From NCBI GenBank assembly GCA_016209895.1, contig JACQVH010000165.1, positions 1 to 38,617 of the forward strand: a stretch of 38,617 bases of DNA. Reading direction: 5' to 3'. Below the pieces are notes generated by a model. It was given only the letters and a program-made list of their open reading frames with translations, did no database searches and had not been told where the DNA came from. A program made the position numbers and the translations under genes. Below are positions 1 to 7,450 of this stretch, in pieces. Within the stretch, counting starts at the first letter, position 1, and every line of letters starts with the position of its first letter. This DNA is from Candidatus Hydrogenedentota bacterium. Its GTDB lineage: Bacteria > Hydrogenedentota > Hydrogenedentia > Hydrogenedentales > SLHB01.

Positions 1-2054
1 ATGGCGACGATCATTTCGACCATGGGATTCACGTTTTTGATGAGGCCGTACACCCACTTGGCATTGTTGATGAGATTCACGTTGGTGAAGATCATGGCTT
101 TGGTGGGCGTGGGCATGTGCGTCTGGCCGGTGAAGTTCTTACGCCCGAACTTGGGCGTATTGACGATGAGCGCGAGATCGCCGTGATTCCAATAGGCGGG
201 CTCTTCGTCTTTGGTGTAGGCGTGCGCGTTGACATCTTTGCCGTGGGCCTTCGGGTCCAGGTTCGGCTCGAAGGGGTCTTCGGCCACCCAGCCCTTGAAT
301 CCGGGACCGGTCCAGGGCGAGCCCTGGAAGAGCGCGGCCTTGTAGTTCCCGGCCCACGCCTGGCACCCGCCGCCGGGATTACCGATGTTGCCGGTCAACA
401 TCAAGGGCAGATGGGCGGCCCGGTTCATTTCGGTGGCGTGGAACCAATGATTGATTCCTTCGCCTTGATGGATAGCTGCCGGTTTCATGGTGGCAAGGTC
501 TTTTGCCAATTGCTCGACAAGGTTCTTGGGCGCGTGCGTGATTTCGCACACCGTGTCGAGGTCATAGTCGTTGAGATGGGTCTGATACAGTGTCCATAGA
601 GTGGCGACCTCGATCTCCTTGCCATCCACGAGCTTCACCTTGAAGGTACCGGTCAGCGCAGGCTTGATACCCTTTTCCGCCATCCGTTTGCCGACGTCGT
701 CGCGAGTCAGGGCGCGCGGTTCGTTCGCAGCTTCGTCCCAGACAACAAAGTCACCTAGTTTCTCGTGTTGCTCGGGTTTCAGTCCCTGAATCTTGACGGA
801 CGGGCCGTCCGGTGAAAGCGTCGTTTTGTAGTCCGGGAAAATTTCGTGTGCCCGGAGACGTTTTAAGGTATCGGTCCGGACCAACATTGGGAAGTCCGTA
901 AACGCCTTGACAAATCCCTCGTCGTACCACCGGTTATCAATCATCAGCTTGGTAACGCCGAGCCAGAGGGCGGCGTCGGTTTGGGGCCGGATGGGAATCC
1001 AGTAGTCGGCTTTGGTGGAAGGCGCGCCATATTCGGGCGCGATGACGACGATCTTGGCGCCCCGTTCCATACACTCGATGAACCAGTGGGAATCGGTGAG
1101 TTTGTTCTCGACCAGGTTTTTCCCGTCCATAATGATCAGCTTTGAAAACCGCAGATCGTTGAAGTCGCAATCGGATGCCTGGAGACCGTGCACCCAAGGT
1201 TGACCGGGAGCCTGATCGCCGTGCCAGGTGTAATTGGACCAATTGCGCCCGGCCAAGGCGTGTTCGTGGTCCACGCCGCGTACTTTGACATCGAGCAGCG
1301 CCAGCGAATTGTTAAGCCGGTACATCCCATACTTTCCGAGCACGCCCAGCAATCCCATGCCGCCGCGCATTTTGACGCAGCGCGTACCGGCACCTTGGGT
1401 GGCCTCGACCATTTCCGGCTGATACCCTTGCGCGAGCAGGCGCTTCTTCCCGTCTTCACCGCTGTACCGTTCGGCAATGGCGACCAGGCATCGCGCGATA
1501 TCCCGGTAGGCTTCTTCCCATGAGATTTGAATGAACTCGTCCTGTCCGCGGCTGTCAAACAGGTACTTGCTGCGGAGTTCCGGCGTCAATTCGGGAAAGC
1601 CGGCATCGGCCCAAGCTTTCCAACCCTTACGGACAATGGGATGGCGCAGGCGGTAGGGGCCGTAAATCACGCGATGGAAGGTGTAGCCTTTGGCGCACTG
1701 TCGCGGATTCCAGTTCGGGGTAGCCTTGTTGCCGTAAAGGTCGGCGTAGGTTTGGTAATCATAGGTTGCGCCCAGACGGGTGACGATGCCATTGCGCGTG
1801 TAGGCGCGGATGCGGCACGCATGGGTATCGTTAGGAGAACATACCCAATCAAACATGGTGTCATAGCGATACTGATCCCGATAGATTTTTTCCCAGTCCC
1901 GCGCCACCGCGCCGATGAGGGGATTCAAGTCCGGTTCAGCGGCGGCCAGCAGTCGCAAGGGCGCTCCGAAGGCCGCGGCACCCGCGCCGATGCCGAGCCA
2001 ACGCAGGAAATCGCGGCGCGGCATTCCCTGAGTCGGTGTCTCATTCTTGTTCAT
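1..2054 (-). CDS. NxrA/NarG-like molybdopterin oxidoreductase catalytic subunit (type II DMSO reductase family), 3' end outside the window
   Basis: Partial gene; about 684 residues are visible before the left edge. I read the frame directly on the minus strand. A Tat signal (RRDFLRWLG, residues 13-21) follows a short N-terminus, so the enzyme should be exported folded with its cofactor. Cys72, Cys80 and Cys120, in the context CSPNDTHAC then NPRQC, fit the N-terminal Fe-S cluster of this family. Further recognisable blocks are GTRCVKMRGGMGLLG, GRNWSNYTWHGDQAPG and GAPSTKADYWIPIRP. From memory these resemble Nitrospira/anammox-type nitrite oxidoreductase alpha subunits and related nitrate reductases more than Escherichia coli NarG. 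The start at 2054 lies 16 bases after the stop of the cytochrome gene, preceded by GGGAG and GAGG, so the two are one transcript. The Fe-S beta subunit expected with it is not in the window; it would lie to the left. Whether it oxidises nitrite, reduces nitrate or uses another substrate cannot be read from the sequence. Confidence 0.9.
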   Translation of the reverse strand, partial: MNKNETPTQGMPRRDFLRWLGIGAGAAAFGAPLRLLAAAEPDLNPLIGAVARDWEKIYRDQYRYDTMFDWVCSPNDTHACRIRAYTRNGIVTRLGATYDYQTYADLYGNKATPNWNPRQCAKGYTFHRVIYGPYRLRHPIVRKGWKAWADAGFPELTPELRSKYLFDSRGQDEFIQISWEEAYRDIARCLVAIAERYSGEDGKKRLLAQGYQPEMVEATQGAGTRCVKMRGGMGLLGVLGKYGMYRLNNSLALLDVKVRGVDHEHALAGRNWSNYTWHGDQAPGQPWVHGLQASDCDFNDLRFSKLIIMDGKNLVENKLTDSHWFIECMERGAKIVVIAPEYGAPSTKADYWIPIRPQTDAALWLGVTKLMIDNRWYDEGFVKAFTDFPMLVRTDTLKRLRAHEIFPDYKTTLSPDGPSVKIQGLKPEQHEKLGDFVVWDEAANEPRALTRDDVGKRMAEKGIKPALTGTFKVKLVDGKEIEVATLWTLYQTHLNDYDLDTVCEITHAPKNLVEQLAKDLATMKPAAIHQGEGINHWFHATEMNRAAHLPLMLTGNIGNPGGGCQAWAGNYKAALFQGSPWTGPGFKGWVAEDPFEPNLDPKAHGKDVNAHAYTKDEEPAYWNHGDLALIVNTPKFGRKNFTGQTHMPTPTKAMIFTNVNLINNAKWVYGLIKNVNPMVEMIVA

Positions 2055-2070
2055 GGTCCTCGTCTCCCGG

Positions 2071-3693
2071 CTATGGGGCCAGTTTCAGGTCCTGCCAAAT
2101 GGTTATAGACTTCTCGCCGTCGCGGTCCCCGGCACTGCCATCCCATACGGCAAAGGCCACGGGAAACGTGCCCCCCGGGACGAGTCGCACGACGTCGGCG
2201 CCTTTGGGTCTCAGCGCGCGACGGAAGAGCACGCTATACGCGTTATTAGCGTACACGCCGTCGGCGACCACCGTTTGATCCACGAGTGGCCGCGCCTGGA
2301 GCGTACCAAATCCTTGCGCCTTCAAGTCTTCAGCGGCGCGTTTCCACGTAGGGTCGGAAACGATGTTACCCGCGCCCCACCCGGTGACATAGGTCGGATC
2401 GGATTCCAGGGTCAGAGCATGGCGCTCCGGTTGTTCCAGCGGGGTCTTGAGGAAATTCGGATAGGAATCAATCCCGATATTGGGGTAGACTTTGTCCAAG
2501 TCTTGATACGCCGGTTCCAGATCGGCCTGACGTTCCGATTTCCACATCCAGAGGTTGACGAACTGGCCTTTCCCGCCCATTCCAAAGAAAGGCGGGTCGG
2601 GAGTCAAAGCAAACTGCACGGCAGCCGCGTCCCGGAAATCCTGCGGCCGCATGGCGGTCTGATTGTGGGTCAGATCGCTCCACACCATCAGCACGGCCAA
2701 GTCCTTGCCGTCGTGCACCGCCCGCACCGTCACCTCCTCGGTACGGTCATCGCGCCACCAGAGCGGCATCAGGTGCAGATTGATGGGCGTGGCCAACCGC
2801 CACTCGCCCGCGTCGGGATGATCGGGCAGTTGTTTGACGCGAGTTGCAGCGATCTCAAACATTCTCATCTCATTCTTGGCCCTTTGGAAGTCGCTGGACA
2901 TCTCACGGACAAAGTTGACTAAATGCCAGCCGTCGTCGCCGTAGGCCCAGTCACTCATGGGCATGGGCGTACCGGGAATGCCGGCTACAATGCGGCGGAA
3001 GACCGCTTCGGGGGAGGGGCTGCCTTTGTAGATGCCTCGAGTGAGATCGCGAGGCCGCGTGGCGATACCTTCCTCATCAATCTGTTTCTGAGCACCGTCG
3101 CCACGACCTTGCACGCCATGGCACCCGGCGCATCCTTCCGAAAATAGTTGTGCCGCGCGCTTCTGCGCGTCCGGTGTGTAGGCGGGGACCGGCGGCACTA
3201 TCATTACTCCCGAACCCAACTCGCCGGGATTCATCGGCGGGGCCGAAGGCGGTACCGTCAGTTCCTTCTCGGCAAATGCTTTGATGTAGTGGACCAAGCC
3301 CCAACGCACCTCCTCAGTCAAGTGCGACCAGGATGGCATAGCGGAACCCGGCATCCCACGCGAGATGGAAATGAACAAGTCCTCGTCCGTCGGGATGCGC
3401 TCCCATGTAGACACCAGTCGGTAGCGGGCGGCTACGAAATCGCGAGGTTTCGGATAGAGGAGGTAGGCGGCTTCGCCGTTACCGCGACCGTCGCTTCCGT
3501 GACACGCGCTACACTTGCTTTCGTACGTGGTCTTGCCGAGCGCGAGAAGTTCGGGAGTTGACGGAAGGGCCTTAGCCGGTCGCCACGCCGCCTCCAAATC
3601 ATGGTTCGTTTCGCTGACAGCACAAACCGCGAGAACGCTACTCAACACCAGTAACGATAGAATCCTCGCCGGGCGCCACATGAAGTTTCCCAT
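2071..3693 (-). CDS. Dihaem cytochrome c fused to an ethylbenzene-dehydrogenase-type haem-binding domain (NxrC-like)
   Basis: 540 residues. A signal peptide (about residues 5-27, hydrophobic run ILSLLVLSSVLAV) is followed by two class I cytochrome c modules with CSACH at 61-65 and CAGCH near 190. The C-terminal half (about 290-535) matches the haem b-binding gamma-subunit domain of ethylbenzene/selenate/nitrite oxidoreductases (INLHLMPLWWRDD, VMWSDLTHNQ, DAAAVQFAL). In this family the gamma domain takes electrons from the beta-subunit Fe-S clusters; fused cytochrome c modules would pass them to or from periplasmic carriers. The start at 3693 has AAGGGGG five bases upstream; an ATG at 3681 is possible. 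The gene stops 16 bases before the catalytic subunit starts, and a strong promoter lies about 100 bases upstream. The fusion of gamma domain and c-type haems in one chain is a useful marker of subfamily. Confidence 0.9.
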   Translation of the reverse strand: MGNFMWRPARILSLLVLSSVLAVCAVSETNHDLEAAWRPAKALPSTPELLALGKTTYESKCSACHGSDGRGNGEAAYLLYPKPRDFVAARYRLVSTWERIPTDEDLFISISRGMPGSAMPSWSHLTEEVRWGLVHYIKAFAEKELTVPPSAPPMNPGELGSGVMIVPPVPAYTPDAQKRAAQLFSEGCAGCHGVQGRGDGAQKQIDEEGIATRPRDLTRGIYKGSPSPEAVFRRIVAGIPGTPMPMSDWAYGDDGWHLVNFVREMSSDFQRAKNEMRMFEIAATRVKQLPDHPDAGEWRLATPINLHLMPLWWRDDRTEEVTVRAVHDGKDLAVLMVWSDLTHNQTAMRPQDFRDAAAVQFALTPDPPFFGMGGKGQFVNLWMWKSERQADLEPAYQDLDKVYPNIGIDSYPNFLKTPLEQPERHALTLESDPTYVTGWGAGNIVSDPTWKRAAEDLKAQGFGTLQARPLVDQTVVADGVYANNAYSVLFRRALRPKGADVVRLVPGGTFPVAFAVWDGSAGDRDGEKSITIWQDLKLAP

Positions 3694-3798
3694 CGAAACC
3701 CCCTTCCCACCGCCGCGACTACGGCGAACTTTCTCTCAGTTTCTCGCCCTTTCTCCGCTCAAGCTGCCGTTAGGGAGAAGAAGACCTTCTAATCTCTA

Positions 3799-3828
3799 AT
3801 TATACTCATGCCGATGGATCCAAGTCAA
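3799..3828 (-). promoter_or_regulatory. Sigma70-type promoter of the molybdoenzyme operon
   Basis: On the minus strand TTGACT (3828-3823) and a perfect TATAAT (3804-3799) are separated by 18 bases. Transcription would start near 3792, giving a leader of about 100 bases before the cytochrome gene at 3693. It lies in the spacer between the Rrf2 gene and the operon, so Rrf2 control near this site is plausible. I could not identify a clear Rrf2 operator. Confidence 0.65.
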
Positions 3829-3925
3829 GAAGATTGTTCATGAGTTGACGCCTCCGCGGCAATTTCTCCACCCGGCATCCAGAACCCGACATTGCCTATT
3901 CCCATTCTCGACCCACGGTGTCATC

Positions 3926-4354
3926 CTACACGGGAATCCTGTGACGGAAATTCGGAGTCTCAGAGAGAAGTTCGCGGACACTCTTATCGGACAGCATACT
4001 GAAAATGCCGTCTTTGATGCCGGCCCATTGGTTGTGGAGAGGACACGGGTCGGTCTCAGAACATTCCGGGAGGCCGAGCGCGCACCCCGCGCCAAAGCGA
4101 TTCCCCTCGATCGCTTGCACGACATCAATGAGGCGCGTCTCGTCAGCAGGTTGGGCCAACTTGAATCCGCCGCCGGGTCCCTTGGAGGATTGCAGTAGGC
4201 CGCGCTTCGATAAATCCTGCAAGATTTTGGCAAGAAAGTGTCGGGGGATTCGTAACGCTTCGGCAATTTCCTTGCTCTGTTTGGACTCAGTGGGTTGCTG
4301 GGCCATGAACAGGATGGCTTGAAGCGCGTACTTGCTCGCTTGTGACAGAAACAT
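3926..4354 (-). CDS. Rrf2-family transcriptional regulator with Fe-S cluster cysteines (NsrR/IscR-like)
   Basis: 142 residues with the start at 4354. GAGGAGG sits a few bases upstream of this ATG, whereas an upstream in-frame start at 4375 has no comparable site. The N-terminus (FLSQASKYALQAILFMA) and the winged helix with its recognition region (IPRHFLAKILQDLSKRGLL, then the wing KGPGGGFKLA) are classic Rrf2. Cys91-x6-Cys98-x5-Cys104 is the three-cysteine pattern that binds a [2Fe-2S] or [4Fe-4S] cluster in NsrR and IscR. Members sense nitric oxide, Fe-S status or redox. The position directly upstream of an NXR/nitrate-reductase-like operon on the same strand suggests it tunes that operon to reactive nitrogen species or oxygen. 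That regulatory link is inferred. Confidence 0.9.
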   Translation of the reverse strand: MFLSQASKYALQAILFMAQQPTESKQSKEIAEALRIPRHFLAKILQDLSKRGLLQSSKGPGGGFKLAQPADETRLIDVVQAIEGNRFGAGCALGLPECSETDPCPLHNQWAGIKDGIFSMLSDKSVRELLSETPNFRHRIPV

Positions 4355-4541
4355 GACCGCCTCCTCAACTAACAATAACCGGAATTTAGCATTGGTTTCT
4401 ACTTTTTCCTCAAGACGGTAGAATCCCGTTTCGAGATTTGCTCCGGAAATCGCGAGAGCCGGTATCTGGCGTGCGGAGTCCTGCCTTTTCCTTGCGGAAA
4501 AAACCCGATCACTCGGGCCGAGCTACCTTAAACCCGTATTA

Positions 4542-4922
4542 TTAACTCTTAACTGCGCTGGCGTGTTCCGCTTGGACTCGCTCGATCGCCCCAACAACGA
4601 GGTTTAGATAGGCATCCAAGACACACCACGAGGGTACGGGCTCGTTGCTGTCGCGAACCCGGCACACCAAGTCCGCGTTCTGGTTCTCACAGAAACCACA
4701 GACCTTTCGGCGCAATTCCTCCAGATACGGGGCGATTGAATCGCTGTGGATATTCGAGACTGCCTCGACCACCCGGTCTATATGAAGGAACAGACCGCAC
4801 TTTCCCGTGGTCTCGTGAAAACAACGCCGGGGATTTGCGGGATGTGGCGTAAAGATAACGCAGACGTTGCATACGTCGTCTCGCATGGCGTCTCGATATT
4901 CTTCAATGGCAATCGCTTGCAT
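4542..4922 (-). CDS. Small protein with duplicated CxxC-C-C motif (putative metal or Fe-S binding)
   Basis: 126 residues from ATG 4922, which is preceded by GAGGGGG at good spacing. The open frame runs on upstream to 5138 but that part looks non-coding. Eight cysteines form two similar halves: C18-x2-C21-x12-C34-x7-C42, then C75-x2-C78-x8-C87-x12-C100. Each half is followed by an amphipathic helix (LHIDRVVEAVSNI and LDAYLNLVVGAIERV), so the gene probably arose by internal duplication. There is no signal peptide or membrane segment, so it should be cytoplasmic. The spacing would suit two Fe-S clusters or two zinc sites. I do not recognise the family. It lies upstream of the Rrf2 gene on the same strand, 187 bases away, which links it loosely to Fe-S or nitrogen-oxide biology. 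Confidence 0.75.
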   Translation of the reverse strand: MQAIAIEEYRDAMRDDVCNVCVIFTPHPANPRRCFHETTGKCGLFLHIDRVVEAVSNIHSDSIAPYLEELRRKVCGFCENQNADLVCRVRDSNEPVPSWCVLDAYLNLVVGAIERVQAEHASAVKS

Positions 4923-5258
4923 GGCGTCACCCCCTCGGGTGGGAGCGTAAATATGAGTACTCCCTCTGGTTCTATTGTGCACCTGTCTATGAATGGTGTC
5001 AATAGCAAGAAGTGAGTGAATTATCCATGGCCGGAACTGCGCCGACGATTCACTTGGCGAGTTTTCGATGCGGTCGTCCGTCCATCGAGTAGGGTATAAT
5101 GCCAGATTGTCAGGTGACTTGTAATATCTCACGATCATCGTTGCCGCTTCGGAGGATTTCGAAAGTCAGCTTTCGCGAAAAACGACTTCCTACTGTTAAA
5201 CAAGATAAAGCGCTGTAATATTCTCCCTAAGCGTACAAAGCGTATGGTGTGGCGTTGC

Positions 5259-5280
5259 CGCCCGCCGGCGAGGGCGGGCG
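5259..5280. repeat. GC-rich hairpin after a hydrolase gene (REP-like)
   Basis: CGCCCGCC (5259-5266) and GGCGGGCG (5273-5280) form a perfect 8-bp stem with a 6-base loop, ten bases beyond the stop of the minus-strand hydrolase gene. No T-run follows on the minus strand, so an intrinsic terminator is unlikely. It could protect the 3' end or belong to an interspersed palindrome family. Confidence 0.5.
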
Positions 5281-5289
5281 CTACCACAT

Positions 5290-7449
5290 CTAAGCCGTGG
5301 CCGCGGGCTGCTCGACGAACACCAGCACCATTTCCCATGGCGGTATCGTCGGCAGCCTAAATCGCCGATAGGGGCCGTCGGTCAGGTCCGCCTGAACCGG
5401 TGTCTCGACGCCGCGCATGTCGGTTATTTTCATGAGATCGTTCCCCGTGCGCACAAGCAACTCGACGCCGTGGGCCGGGTCCAAGTACGAGTTCAAGAGC
5501 GCGATGGCGACGGAACGGTCGCCCGGATGGCGCACCCAGAGGTTCATGCGGTGGAAGGACACCACGTACGCGGGTAGGGTGTCTTTGGATAGCCACCGCA
5601 TGATGGCCTTCAATTGCGCCGACTTACTAAGGTTCTGCAATTGCTCCCACGGGTAATAGCCGGCGACGCAGACACGGCCCCCTTCGCGGTTCTCATACAC
5701 GCCCAAACAACAAGGCGCGGTCTCGCGGTACGTGTAGTTTACGCAGCGTGATAGAAGCTGCGCGCCATCTGCCGTTGGTCTCAAGAAGTAGGTCGGACAC
5801 TTCCAGAAAGATTGCCGTCCATTGCGACTGCGGCCTGCAAACGCGGCATTTAAGGGATGATCGGTCAACTCTTCGATGCAGTCTTCGTGGCGCACATCGG
5901 CCACTTCGAAACCCGTGAGCGCTCTGTACCCCAGTGCGTTCAAGCGGGTGAGAGTAGGTCCATCCAGGTAGACACCCTGGGCGAGGGCCGTCCGGATTTC
6001 GTCGCCAGTCAGCGCCAGGACTTGGTCGCCGGACCAGGCCGTAACACACGCGTGGGACGCGGCGTATGCCGCAGGCAGGCCGGTGGCCCAGATTTCGTTG
6101 CAGTGACTGGGCGCGCTCGGACCTGCGAACCATTCTCCGTCGGGGTTCTGTGCGGCGTAGGTATCCTTCACCCAGCCGCTGTGAATACCAAGGCACGGCG
6201 CTCGGCCCAGTACTCGCGCGAGAAGGTCTAGAAATGGACGCGCTCCTTGAAGTCGCGCCACCAGAGGACGGTACTCGTCGAGCGGTTCGTCGTATTGAGA
6301 CAAGACGTTGAAGGCGGTCCCGGTGCAACCGCTCGCAATATAGGCAGCGGCCTCTAGGGCGGTAGCGTGAGCGCTCTTCTTCAGCCGCTGATACGGAAAA
6401 CTTTCGACCTCGGACTCGATACATTGCACGTGGGTGGGGAGCAACGCAACTTGCCGGCCAATGTCGTGCGCCTTGTCGGTGATATCGGCCAACCGTTCGT
6501 CGCGATACGTACCGGCCCCGGGTCGCCACAGCACCGCGGCGCGCTGCGGGCCGGCCAGGATTTCGGCCCAGGCGGCAAAGTCGTATCCTTCGTAGAAGCG
6601 GTCTCCGGTCATGAATCCCAGCGGTAGACCCGGCGCGACGGTATGTACCGTCATTTCAACGAGCCGAAACAAGTCGCCGATGGTTTCTCGGTTGTGCTCG
6701 AGCCATGCCCGACGCAAGCGAAGTTTGTCCGGTAAAGCCCCGGAAGAAAAGGCCTCGCGCAAGGAGTCTCGGGTGAATGGCCGGCCGAGACGTTGGGCGA
6801 AACGCTGCACACACGCGTCACAAAAACAGCCGGCCTTAATGGGCGCGTGACCCCAGAGCCGCACGTCGTCGTCAATCCAGAGATAGTCGGGTTGGGCTTT
6901 CGCCACGGCTTCATACACCTGCGCGATATACGCGCGGAGGCGATCGTCATTGGGGCAAAATGTGCCTCGGCACACGTTTCCTAGCGGGTCGGTCATGGCC
7001 GTGAAGTCGCCGGACAATGAATTGGGCAGGTTTTCTTCGTGATGGCCGATGGTGGCCAGCACATTGATGCCGGAGCGATAACCGCGTTCCCGGGCCGCCT
7101 TCATTCTTTCCTTTAAGATGGGCGCCCGTTCCAGGATGACGGCGAGCGGCAACGGCGGGTGCGTTTCTGACGTAAACAACGTAATCTCGTCGGTAATCCC
7201 CGGGTTTTGATCGAAAAGCTCGAGTAATTCGGTAAAGCGGGCTTCATCGAGCCAAAGGGGCGTGCCGATCCGAAAGCAGACGAAGGCACGCTCGAGGGAT
7301 TGCTGCCCAATCGTCGCGGCGGGTACCCGACGCGGCGTCGCGGGCGATTCCGCGTGTGCCGGTGCGCCGGTGGCCATTTCGGCAAACAACGAAGCTGCGG
7401 GGAGACTGATCATACCCATCTTCAAAATACTCCTTCGCGTCAAATCCAT
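5290..7449 (-). CDS. Tat-exported putative TIM-barrel glycoside hydrolase
   Basis: 719 residues from ATG 7449. The N-terminus MDLTRRSILKMGMISLPAAS is a Tat signal, which also argues against the longer frame starting at 7521. The start follows the TGA of the upstream GH95-like gene by one base, so translation is probably coupled. The body contains TIM-barrel-like segments such as DYLWIDDDVRLWGH followed by a CFCDAC cysteine cluster, then LGFMTGDRFYEGYDFAAW, AVLWRPGAGTYRD and TGTAFNVLSQYDEPLDEY. This resembles beta-galactosidase-like (clan GH-A type) hydrolases of environmental PVC bacteria, but I cannot assign a GH family number. The last 100 or so residues look like a beta-sandwich domain (SVAIALLNSYLD, PPWEMVLVFVEQ). 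The probable role is trimming of oligosaccharides in the periplasm alongside the GH95-like enzyme. The catalytic acids are not identified with certainty. Confidence 0.75.
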   Translation of the reverse strand: MDLTRRSILKMGMISLPAASLFAEMATGAPAHAESPATPRRVPAATIGQQSLERAFVCFRIGTPLWLDEARFTELLELFDQNPGITDEITLFTSETHPPLPLAVILERAPILKERMKAARERGYRSGINVLATIGHHEENLPNSLSGDFTAMTDPLGNVCRGTFCPNDDRLRAYIAQVYEAVAKAQPDYLWIDDDVRLWGHAPIKAGCFCDACVQRFAQRLGRPFTRDSLREAFSSGALPDKLRLRRAWLEHNRETIGDLFRLVEMTVHTVAPGLPLGFMTGDRFYEGYDFAAWAEILAGPQRAAVLWRPGAGTYRDERLADITDKAHDIGRQVALLPTHVQCIESEVESFPYQRLKKSAHATALEAAAYIASGCTGTAFNVLSQYDEPLDEYRPLVARLQGARPFLDLLARVLGRAPCLGIHSGWVKDTYAAQNPDGEWFAGPSAPSHCNEIWATGLPAAYAASHACVTAWSGDQVLALTGDEIRTALAQGVYLDGPTLTRLNALGYRALTGFEVADVRHEDCIEELTDHPLNAAFAGRSRNGRQSFWKCPTYFLRPTADGAQLLSRCVNYTYRETAPCCLGVYENREGGRVCVAGYYPWEQLQNLSKSAQLKAIMRWLSKDTLPAYVVSFHRMNLWVRHPGDRSVAIALLNSYLDPAHGVELLVRTGNDLMKITDMRGVETPVQADLTDGPYRRFRLPTIPPWEMVLVFVEQPAATA

Positions 7450-7450
7450 G

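Noticed and set aside
2047..2922. 291-codon plus-strand frame
   Set aside because: Antisense to the cytochrome/gamma-haem gene, which has two CxxCH sites and a signal peptide.
5259..5280. Intrinsic terminator for the minus-strand hydrolase gene
   Set aside because: A strong stem exists but no T-run follows on the minus strand; kept only as a hairpin repeat.
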